The notes under the pieces are model-generated. The model was given only the letters and a program-made list of their open reading frames with translations, had not been told where the DNA came from and made no database searches. DNA of 37,059 nt, from NCBI GenBank assembly GCA_019313915.1, contig JAFDAJ010000015.1, positions 1 to 37,059 of the forward strand. Reading direction: 5' to 3'. The DNA comes from Deltaproteobacteria bacterium. Its GTDB lineage: Bacteria; Myxococcota_A; Polyangia; Polyangiales; Houyiibacteriaceae. Within the stretch, counting starts at the first letter, position 1. The number at the start of each line of letters is the position of its first letter. Made by a program: the position numbers and the translations under genes. Positions 30,044 through 37,059 of the stretch are shown piece by piece.

Positions 30044-31195
30044 CTAGCGCCGCAAGGGGCGTGGGCCTTGTGGTGTAATGGCGAAGATCGCCGCGGAAAT
30101 CGGGTGCGGAGCGCGGCGGACGGCATCTTCTGCGCGCCTGCTGAGCTCCCTGATCGCCTCTCCGCGGGCCAACAACAGCACATCGCGGTGAGGTGCGGCG
30201 GCGATCCACGTGCCTGGCTGGAGCTTTGTGAGCCGGGCCGCCAAGTCGGGAAGCATCAGGCGCGCGCCATCCAAGCCGTCCCCCTGCCGGACGCGCAGGA
30301 TCTCTTCCGTGACGCGCTCGAGGCGCAACGAGCGCGACTTCGCCGAGAGGTTCTCGATCGCCTGTTGCCGGGCAGCGGCTCGTTCGAGCGCCCACGAATC
30401 GACCTCGGCACACCGCACATAGCGCGCGCGCGTTCCATACCGAAGCTGCAGGGCAAAGTGCACGTCGTTGCCAAGGGCGTCTGCATACAAAGTCTGTTCG
30501 TTGGGCAGCGACGCTAGAAATTGCTCGGAGACGAGCCGCGGCACCAGTCGCGGTGCAGCTTCGTTCCACGGGGTTTCTGCTTGCGTGTTGGCTCCGGGGA
30601 GCATGCTGATGATGCGGCGCGCGGCTTCGGTTGCCGCGTCGTCGTCCTGGTCGCGCGCGACGCGCTCTAGACGGGCCAGGTCGACGCTTGCGCCGTTGTT
30701 GAGGTCGAGTGTCAGCTCGAACTGTGACTCGATGTCGAGGTCGGGGCGCTCGCGGCCGAGCGTGTTGGCGAAGACACGCACCACGCGCGAGACGGGGCCG
30801 TCATCGGCGGCCTCGCGCTCGGCAACGGACAGGTACTCCGAGAGACACCCCCGCGGGTCCTCCGCGTCCAAGGCCTCTTGGATCGTCCCGAATGGATCGA
30901 ACCAACCGAAGCGCCCAAGCTGCACACGGTGGCACCCGTCACGTTCGCGCGTCCGGCCACCCAAATGGTCGATCAGCAGCAGACCGAGAAGCGCTCCTGC
31001 ACCTTCGACGAAGCGATCGTCGTCACTCCCATCGGTGTCCCGATCGACGAAATCCTCGAGCTGGGCCGCGAGCCATCGAATCCCCCGAGCGCCCGTTCCG
31101 GGCAGAGGTGGCCGTTGCGAATCCACGAAATCGCGCGCGGCGGGCACGAGGCGACCGCCGACGTCCTCCAGAGTATTGAGCCAATCCGCCCCCAC
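30044..31195 (-). CDS. DUF1444/YtpQ-like protein
   Basis: A 383-residue soluble protein with a GTG start. The C-terminal half has the DUF1444 (YtpQ) pattern: FALQLRYGTRARYVRCAEVDSWAL, a helix of QQAIENLSAKS, VRQGDGLDGARLMLPDLAARL and GTWIAAAPHRDVLLLA. The N-terminal half (IRWLAAQLEDFVDRDTDGSDDDRF, GGRTRERDGCHRVQLGRFGWFDPF) contains an acidic patch. The function of the family is unknown. It is 41 bases upstream of the radical SAM gene on the same strand and divergent from the GTPase-like gene. Confidence 0.65.
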   Translation of the reverse strand: MGADWLNTLEDVGGRLVPAARDFVDSQRPPLPGTGARGIRWLAAQLEDFVDRDTDGSDDDRFVEGAGALLGLLLIDHLGGRTRERDGCHRVQLGRFGWFDPFGTIQEALDAEDPRGCLSEYLSVAEREAADDGPVSRVVRVFANTLGRERPDLDIESQFELTLDLNNGASVDLARLERVARDQDDDAATEAARRIISMLPGANTQAETPWNEAAPRLVPRLVSEQFLASLPNEQTLYADALGNDVHFALQLRYGTRARYVRCAEVDSWALERAAARQQAIENLSAKSRSLRLERVTEEILRVRQGDGLDGARLMLPDLAARLTKLQPGTWIAAAPHRDVLLLARGEAIRELSRRAEDAVRRAPHPISAAIFAITPQGPRPLRR

Positions 31196-31265
31196 CAGCT
31201 ACCCGGCCGCGACGTTAACATGACTCGGGTTGCGCGCCTAGACTGCAGGGCGAATGAATTGATCG

Positions 31266-32318
31266 ATGAGCGATCGCGCAAAAGAGGTGGCGTTGGACCA
31301 GCTCGTCAGGGTTCTCGATCGGGTTCCGTTGGTGTCCAGCGTGAAGAACGATCTGAGTGGCCTTCGTTCATTGCTCTACCGACGCCGGCCGCCTCGCATC
31401 GCGGCGTTGGGGCGGGCCAATAGCGGCAGGTCGACGTTGCTGCGCGCGCTGATCGAGCGACGCCCTGCGCGAGATCCCTTGCAGGCAGATCATGGGCAAT
31501 GGGTGCACCTCGAGCACGAAGGAGCCAAAGTCCATTGGCTCGAGATCGACGTGGATGATTCGGACGCGCGATCACAATGGAAGACGGCGCTCGAAAACGA
31601 AACGCCCGATCTCGTGTTACTGACGTTCGAACCCAACGACGCGCAGGACATGGGTCGGACTATCGAGCGCGCGAAGAGCTTGCTTCCCGACGTTCCCGAG
31701 GGAAGTGCGCCCTTGCGTGTGTTTCCGCTATTGACCCACTCGGACTTAATCGGCAGAGGCGAACCCGATATTGAAGCCGCACGCAATGAGCTCGAGGCAA
31801 AGCTCCGCGACTCCGGCCTGGACGCAGACCCGGCGAGGGCGGTGTCGTCCATCAGCGGCGATGGCCTCCGCGGGCTCTCCGAAGCCATGATCCTGGCGTT
31901 GCCCGAAGAAGCGCGAGTCGAGGCGGCTCGAGCGCTGATGCGCGCGCAAGAAGGGCGCATTCGAATCGGCAACGAGATCGTTCAAGCCTGTACGGCGGTT
32001 TCGGTTACCGTCGGCCTCACACCGATTCCGTTCTCCGACATGGCATTGCTCGGGCCCCTGCAAGCCATGATGGTGAGCTCGCTAGCGTATCTGAGCGGCC
32101 GCAGTTGGAGTAAGAAGACGGCGATGGAATGGCTCGGGAGCTTGGGGGTCGTCGGCGGACTCGGGATCGGCCTGCGGTTTTCGGCACAAACGATCGCCAA
32201 GTTCGTTCCTGGGGCAGGCAATGTCGTATCCGCTGGCGTTGCCGGCGCCGGAACGACCGCGATGGGTCAGAGCGCGATCAAGTACTTCCTCACGGCTGAC
32301 GAGACGGCTACAGGCTGA
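31266..32318 (+). CDS. Degenerate GTPase with DUF697 tail
   Basis: A 350-residue protein. The N-terminal G domain has a P-loop GRANSGRST (residues 49-57) in which the essential Walker Lys is Arg55. The NKxD motif is replaced by THSD (LLTHSDL), so nucleotide hydrolysis may be lost or altered. The C-terminal part (about 235-345) matches DUF697: CTAVSVTVGLTPIPFSDMALLGPLQAMMVSSLA, then GVVGGLGIG, FVPGAGNVVSAGVAGAGTTAMG, giving paired hydrophobic segments that may insert in membranes. Its last 11 bases overlap the convergent lipB gene. Role unknown. Confidence 0.82.
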   Translation: MSDRAKEVALDQLVRVLDRVPLVSSVKNDLSGLRSLLYRRRPPRIAALGRANSGRSTLLRALIERRPARDPLQADHGQWVHLEHEGAKVHWLEIDVDDSDARSQWKTALENETPDLVLLTFEPNDAQDMGRTIERAKSLLPDVPEGSAPLRVFPLLTHSDLIGRGEPDIEAARNELEAKLRDSGLDADPARAVSSISGDGLRGLSEAMILALPEEARVEAARALMRAQEGRIRIGNEIVQACTAVSVTVGLTPIPFSDMALLGPLQAMMVSSLAYLSGRSWSKKTAMEWLGSLGVVGGLGIGLRFSAQTIAKFVPGAGNVVSAGVAGAGTTAMGQSAIKYFLTADETATG

Positions 32319-32976
32319 GCCCGCCGGGGAGGGTGTCCTGCCATTCGACGTCGGTATCGTACAGTCCGGCGAAATGCGTTGCGAGGGGAACGATCACGTC
32401 GGCGACGCCAACCGTCCGACCGAGCTCGGCGGAAAGGGAAGTGACCACTTTGTCCTGGATGCCGCAAGGGACGATCAGATCGAAGTGTGTCAGGTCGCTG
32501 TTCGCGTTGAGCGCCAGGCCATGCATAGTGACCCATCTGCTGATCCGTACGCCGACCGCGCCGACTTTGCGCTCGCCAATCCACGCGCCATTCAACCCCT
32601 CGACCCTCGTGGCGGACAACCCGAAATCCGAGCAGGTGCGAATCATCGTCTCTTCGAGCGACCACATGTATTTGCGCACGTCGCGCCGGTCAGGCTTGAG
32701 GTCGATGATTGGGTACGCGACGAGCTGGCCCGGCCCGTGATACGTCACGTCCCCCCCGCGTCCCACGTCGTGGACCGAGATCCCTCGCGCTTCGAGAACT
32801 TCGGGCGGCGCAAGGACATGTTGTTCCTTAGCGGAACGCCCCATCGTCAAGACCGCCGGGTGTTCGAGCAGCAACACCGTGTCGCCGATTTTCCCCGCGA
32901 TGCGCTTTGCCTGCAGCTCCTTTTGCAAACGATGCGCTTCGGCATAGTCGACGGTTCCAAGGCGGCAAAACAGCAC
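32308..32976 (-). CDS. lipB: Lipoyl(octanoyl) transferase
   Basis: A 222-residue octanoyltransferase that moves octanoyl from ACP to lipoyl domains, the first step of endogenous lipoate synthesis. Motifs: LLLEHPAVLTMGRSA, GRGGDVTYHGPGQLVAYPI, Lys137 in GERKVGAVGVRI, MHGLALNANSDL and the nucleophile Cys171 in VPCGIQDKVVTSL. Start is GTG at 32976, with GAGGGG five to ten bases upstream and eight bases after the lpdA stop; a longer frame exists upstream but only as an overlap with lpdA. lipA is not in the window. Its 3' end overlaps the convergent DUF697 gene by 11 bp. Confidence 0.94.
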   Translation of the reverse strand: MLFCRLGTVDYAEAHRLQKELQAKRIAGKIGDTVLLLEHPAVLTMGRSAKEQHVLAPPEVLEARGISVHDVGRGGDVTYHGPGQLVAYPIIDLKPDRRDVRKYMWSLEETMIRTCSDFGLSATRVEGLNGAWIGERKVGAVGVRISRWVTMHGLALNANSDLTHFDLIVPCGIQDKVVTSLSAELGRTVGVADVIVPLATHFAGLYDTDVEWQDTLPGGLSL

Positions 32977-32984
32977 TGGGCCCC

Positions 32985-34391
32985 TCAGCGGTTCATGATG
33001 TGGACGGCCTCGCCCAACGCATGCTTGAAGGCTTCCATGACGCCTTCGCCAAGCGTGGGGTGGGGGTGGACCGTAAGCGCAACGTCCTCCGCAAACGCGC
33101 ACATCTCGAGGGCCAACGCCGACTCGCTGATGAGGTCGCTTGCTTCCGGTCCCACGATTGCGACGCCGAGCAACTGATGATCGGCCTCGTCGATGATTAC
33201 CTTGATGAAGCCGTCGGTCTCGCTCACCGCCATGGCGCGTCCGGATGCGGCGAAGGGGAATTTGCCGACCTTGATCTTTTTGCCTTGCGCCTTCGCCTCG
33301 GCCTCGGTCATTCCGACGGTCGCGATTTCTGGGTCGGTGAAGATCGCTGCCGGCATCCCCCTGTAGTCACGGGCGGACTTGTGACCCGCGATGACCTCTG
33401 CGGCAATCTCGCCTTCCTTTGAAGCCTTGTGCGCGAGATAGGGCATCCCGGCGACATCTCCGATCGCGTAGATCGAGGGAACGTTGGTGCGCATCTGGTC
33501 ATCGATCGCGATGTGGCCGCGCTCGTCGAGCTTCACGCCGGCGCTCTCGAGGCCAATGCCTGCAGAGTTGGGCTTGAAACCCACCGCGACGAGAACTTTT
33601 TCTGCTTCGACGAGCTGCTCTTTGCCTTCGGTTTCGATCGTGACCTTCGCGCGGCCGCCGCTCTTGTCGAGCTTGGCCGCTTTGCTCTTGAGATGGATGT
33701 CGGCGCCGGCGTTCTTCAGGTGCTTCTGCACGACGCGAACCAAGTCGGGATCGGTTCCGGGGAGCAGTTGATCCATCAGCTCGACGACCGTGATTTTCGT
33801 TCCGAGCTTCTGATACACCATGCCGAGCTCGAGTCCGATCACCCCGCCGCCGATGATCACCATGCTTTCAGGCGCGCTTTGCAGGCTCACGGCTTCACGG
33901 GCGGTGATCACGACGTCCCCGTCCGGGTCGAAGCCGGGGATCTGAATCATCTGGGTGCCGGTAGCGACGATGATGCCTTTGCTGGCCGTGTACGTTTCCT
34001 TCTTGCCGTCGGCGCTCGTCACCTCGACGGAGTTCGGGCCGGCGAGCGTGGCATCGCCCATGGCAATGGTGCCCCCGTTGCCCTTCACGAGGCTCGTGAC
34101 GCCTCCGACCAGCTTCTTGACGATGCCTTCCTTCCACTCTTGCATCTTGGCCACGTCGACCTCGAGGTCTTTGACGGTGATGCCCATGTGTCCGGCGTTA
34201 CGAACCTTGTTGGCGAGGTTCGCTGCAGCGATCAAAGCCTTGGACGGAATGCATCCCCAGTTGAGACACACGCCACCCATCGATTCCTTCTCGACACAAA
34301 GCGTCTTCACTCCAAGCTGCCCAAGCCGAATAGCAGCGACATAGCCCCCCGGGCCGCCGCCAATGACGATTGCTTCGTAGTCGTTGGCCAT
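32985..34391 (-). CDS. lpdA: Dihydrolipoyl dehydrogenase
   Basis: A 468-residue E3 component of 2-oxoacid dehydrogenase complexes and the glycine cleavage system, reoxidising dihydrolipoyl groups with NAD+. It has FAD-binding VIGGGPGGYVAA, the redox-active disulfide GGVCLNWGCIPS, the NAD-binding VIIGGGVIGLELGMV, the second FAD segment YAIGDVAG and the C-terminal catalytic HPHPTLGE. It is transcribed ahead of lipB, which makes its lipoyl substrate, giving a sensible lipoate pair. The divergent gloA starts 80 bp away. Confidence 0.95.
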   Translation of the reverse strand: MANDYEAIVIGGGPGGYVAAIRLGQLGVKTLCVEKESMGGVCLNWGCIPSKALIAAANLANKVRNAGHMGITVKDLEVDVAKMQEWKEGIVKKLVGGVTSLVKGNGGTIAMGDATLAGPNSVEVTSADGKKETYTASKGIIVATGTQMIQIPGFDPDGDVVITAREAVSLQSAPESMVIIGGGVIGLELGMVYQKLGTKITVVELMDQLLPGTDPDLVRVVQKHLKNAGADIHLKSKAAKLDKSGGRAKVTIETEGKEQLVEAEKVLVAVGFKPNSAGIGLESAGVKLDERGHIAIDDQMRTNVPSIYAIGDVAGMPYLAHKASKEGEIAAEVIAGHKSARDYRGMPAAIFTDPEIATVGMTEAEAKAQGKKIKVGKFPFAASGRAMAVSETDGFIKVIIDEADHQLLGVAIVGPEASDLISESALALEMCAFAEDVALTVHPHPTLGEGVMEAFKHALGEAVHIMNR

Positions 34392-34408
34392 CGCGGGGGA
34401 GTCTGCAT

Positions 34409-34442
34409 CAGGGGCAGGGGCAGCGCCAGGGGCAGCGTCAGT
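34409..34442. repeat. Short degenerate CAGGGGCAG tandem repeat
   Basis: CAGGGGCAG recurs about three times, with CGC and CGT variations, in the divergent gap between lpdA and gloA. A TATAGT box lies at 34457-34462, about ten bases before the gloA ATG, suggesting a promoter with a very short leader; no -35 is clear. Confidence 0.35.
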
Positions 34443-34471
34443 ACCAGCGACGGTGGTATAGTTAGCGCCTC

Positions 34472-34912
34472 ATGCGCTATCTGCACACAATGATCCGCGT
34501 CAGAGACCTAGACGCGTCGCTCGACTTCTTCTGCAACAAGCTTGGTCTCGTCGAGACGACGCGGAAGGACAGTGAAGCTGGGCGGTACACGCTCGTGTTC
34601 TTGGCCGCGCCCGAGGACAGCGCCCGCGCCGCGGCCGAGGCGTCACCGCTGATCGAGCTCACCTATAACTGGGACCCCGAGGAATACACCGGCGGCCGCA
34701 ACTTCGGTCACCTCGCCTTCGAAACCGAGGACATCTACACGCTGTGCCAGCGACTCATGGACGCCGGCGTCGCCATCAACCGTCCACCACGCGACGGACG
34801 AATGGCGTTCGTGCGCTCCCCCGATGGGATCTCGGTTGAGTTGCTACAGATGGGGGACGCGCTGGAGTCAAAAGAGCCCTGGGCATCGATGCAGAACACC
34901 GGAAACTGGTAG
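34472..34912 (+). CDS. gloA: Lactoylglutathione lyase (glyoxalase I)
   Basis: A 146-residue glyoxalase I, isomerising the methylglyoxal-glutathione hemithioacetal to lactoylglutathione. Features are the first metal His in [18 protein letters not shown], then [21 protein letters not shown], the metal Glu in [22 protein letters not shown] with the second His, and the last Glu in [11 protein letters not shown]. The family length is typical. A run of strong stem-loops follows its stop. Confidence 0.94.
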   Translation: MRYLHTMIRVRDLDASLDFFCNKLGLVETTRKDSEAGRYTLVFLAAPEDSARAAAEASPLIELTYNWDPEEYTGGRNFGHLAFETEDIYTLCQRLMDAGVAINRPPRDGRMAFVRSPDGISVELLQMGDALESKEPWASMQNTGNW

Positions 34913-34960
34913 TGGTACAGGGCACGGCGCAGCGCGACACGGAGACCCCGCGGACGGGTC

Positions 34961-35247
34961 GGCTTGCAAAGGTGGCCGGAGGGGCTTGGGGCCTGAGGCC
35001 ACGCAAGCCTCCCCTCGGCGCTCGCGCCCAATCGGCGATGGTTGCTGTCTTGCCGATTGTCACTCGCTACGCCGCTGGGTCCCCGCATCGCGCTCCGCCG
35101 TGCCCCTCCGTACGTAGACATCTACGGAGGAGAACGGCTCGGGATGGGCAGCACAGCGATTGGGCCGGCGCCTAGTCGTATGTCGACTTGAGGAGTCGTG
35201 GCGACGGGGCGCCCGATCGCGAGCATGTCCGTCGCGAGCCGTTCTCC
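34961..35247. other. Dense stem-loop region between convergent gloA and thiolase
   Basis: The 350 bases between the stops (34913-35262) carry no convincing gene but many perfect or near-perfect inverted repeats. (a) GGCTTGC-AAAG-GTGGCC (34961-34977) pairs with GGCCACGCAAGCC (34997-35009). (b) GGAGGGGCTTG (34978-34988) pairs with CAAGCCTCCCC (35004-35014) and competes with (a). (c) CAATCGGC (35029-35036) pairs with GCCGATTG (35052-35059). (d) CCTCCGTA (35105-35112) pairs with TACGGAGG (35123-35130). (e) GGAGAACGGCTCG (35129-35141) pairs perfectly with CGAGCCGTTCTCC (35235-35247). GCCCAATCG (35027) is also repeated inverted at 35158. It could be a bidirectional terminator cluster, a structured RNA or a non-autonomous repeat element. 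Confidence 0.5.
35105..35130. terminator. Hairpin between convergent gloA and thiolase genes
   Basis: CCTCCGTA/TACGGAGG forms eight pairs, with an inner alternative CGTAGA/TCTACG. There is no T-tract. Being symmetrical it could slow transcription from either side. Confidence 0.4.
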
Positions 35248-35262
35248 GGCATTGCAGTTGAT

Positions 35263-36432
<1,170 letters not shown>

Positions 36433-36477
36433 GTCTCTACTCCTGATTTCCTGTTGGCTCGTGCGTTCCGGGTTGGC

Positions 36478-37059
36478 CTAGTTCCTCAAAGGCTTGTTGG
36501 TGGTCAGCATGTGCTGCATGCGCTCTTGGCTCTTCTGCTCGCCGCAGAGGCTGATGAACGCCTCGCGTTCGAGCTCGAGCATCTGCTCCTCGGTGACTTC
36601 GTGGGCAGCTCCCGATGGGCCGCCGCACAGAACCATTGCAACCTTGCGGGCGATGAGCGCGTCGTGCTCGCTCGCGTAACCGCCGGCCTGCAGTGTGTCG
36701 ATCATCATGTCGAGCGTCGCCATGCCGCTTTCGCCGGGAAGGCGGTACGCACGCCGGACCGGTGGGTGGTAGCCCGCCTCCGCCATGCCGATGGCGCGGC
36801 CCTTGGCTTCGGTCAGCAGGCGCGCCTTGTCGAACGAGATGCTGTCCGACTTGCGGAAGTAACCGAACTCCCGCGCCTCGCCGGCGCCGGTGGCAACACG
36901 CGCCATCGCGATGTTTTGGAACGTGCGCGAGACGAAGGGAAGGGTGTCGACGTCCGTGCCGTCGGGAATCCCCTCGAGCGCGCGCCACAGCATGTTCATG
37001 TTGCCCGCGCCGCCCGGCAGAAGACCCACACCCACCTCGACGAGGCCGACGTAGGTTTC
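36478..37059 (-). CDS. 3-hydroxyacyl-CoA dehydrogenase/enoyl-CoA hydratase, C-terminal part
   Basis: The last 194 codons of a gene that runs off the right edge. The residues ETYVGLVEVGVGLLPGGAGNM belong to a crotonase (enoyl-CoA hydratase) active-site region, followed by AMARVATGAGEAREFGYFRKSDSISFD and AGYHPPVRRAYRLPGE. A hydratase at the C-terminal end is the order of FadN-type proteins (dehydrogenase first), so a 3-hydroxyacyl-CoA dehydrogenase domain should lie beyond the window. With the thiolase 45 bp downstream it forms a fatty-acid beta-oxidation pair. Confidence 0.88.
   Translation of the reverse strand, partial: ETYVGLVEVGVGLLPGGAGNMNMLWRALEGIPDGTDVDTLPFVSRTFQNIAMARVATGAGEAREFGYFRKSDSISFDKARLLTEAKGRAIGMAEAGYHPPVRRAYRLPGESGMATLDMMIDTLQAGGYASEHDALIARKVAMVLCGGPSGAAHEVTEEQMLELEREAFISLCGEQKSQERMQHMLTTNKPLRN

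Noticed and set aside
30003-30569. N-terminal extension of the radical SAM gene
   Set aside because: The added codons overlap the DUF1444-like gene in another frame and resemble no known domain; the family start MRDHPYAPF is at 30002.
34912-35175. 87-codon plus-strand frame after gloA
   Set aside because: It begins with a GTG overlapping the gloA stop and is composed of inverted-repeat DNA; the structure, not coding, explains the sequence.
34961-35247. Integron attC site or CRISPR-like array
   Set aside because: No GTTRRRY core sites, no regularly spaced direct repeats and no integrase or cas genes are present.

Overview
The window looks like chromosomal DNA from a GC-rich, deltaproteobacterial-type genome, most plausibly a Myxococcota (Polyangia-like) organism. 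This rests on gene content and protein style: tandem cAMP-receptor-like proteins with TPR-like leaders, PilZ-like proteins, a fused two-part radical SAM protein and many small lipoproteins. No rRNA or other taxonomic marker is present. Most of the window is ordinary housekeeping DNA, tightly packed and full of 1-4 bp start/stop overlaps. No CRISPR array, integrase or transposase gene is visible.

Region by region. 1-570 is gene-poor and holds a tRNA-Lys remnant with its promoter but no T arm. 571-4567 (minus) is a translationally coupled three-gene envelope operon: membrane-anchored parvulin, HupE/UreJ-like membrane protein, and DUF3604 lipoprotein. 4754-5839 (plus) is an NAD-dependent epimerase. 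5849-10996 (minus) runs from a 63-aa membrane microprotein and a TetR regulator, with a palindromic operator upstream, through dnaE to a MutH mismatch-repair endonuclease. The dnaE 3' end is frameshifted. 11129-11857 (plus) holds a small hypothetical protein and an RRM protein with a polyglycine tail, facing a prepilin peptidase. 12853-18444 (plus) is proB-proA-rsfS-rlmH, then comF, a lipoprotein, smpB and a PilZ-like protein. 18473-21256 (minus) is a cyclic-nucleotide-binding protein and threonine synthase. 21344-26624 (plus) is a compact operon: ABC1/UbiB kinase, ruvX, mltG, cysC, glpD. 26614-31195 (minus) is a DUF1444-like protein, a TIGR03960/DUF2344 radical SAM protein and a coupled orphan. 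31266-32318 (plus) is a degenerate GTPase with a DUF697 tail. 32308-34391 (minus) is lpdA-lipB. 34472-34912 (plus) is glyoxalase I. 35263-37059 (minus) is the end of a beta-oxidation operon (hydratase/dehydrogenase, then thiolase).

The most noteworthy points are as follows. (1) A MutH with its DxnExK motif intact lies outside the usual gammaproteobacterial setting, and its start codon sits beside a REP-like palindrome directly after dnaE. (2) dnaE has a C-terminal frameshift/deletion and a Gly in place of a near-invariant Asp in the PDFDxD motif. (3) The PPIase-HupE-DUF3604 module looks like a dedicated extracytoplasmic system of unknown function. (4) A promoter-bearing half tRNA-Lys remains at the left edge. 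(5) A 290-bp intergenic stretch after gloA is dense in nested and mutually exclusive stem-loops. (6) A GGGGAC-type palindrome family sits on gene boundaries. All calls come from reading the sequence; no database search was possible.
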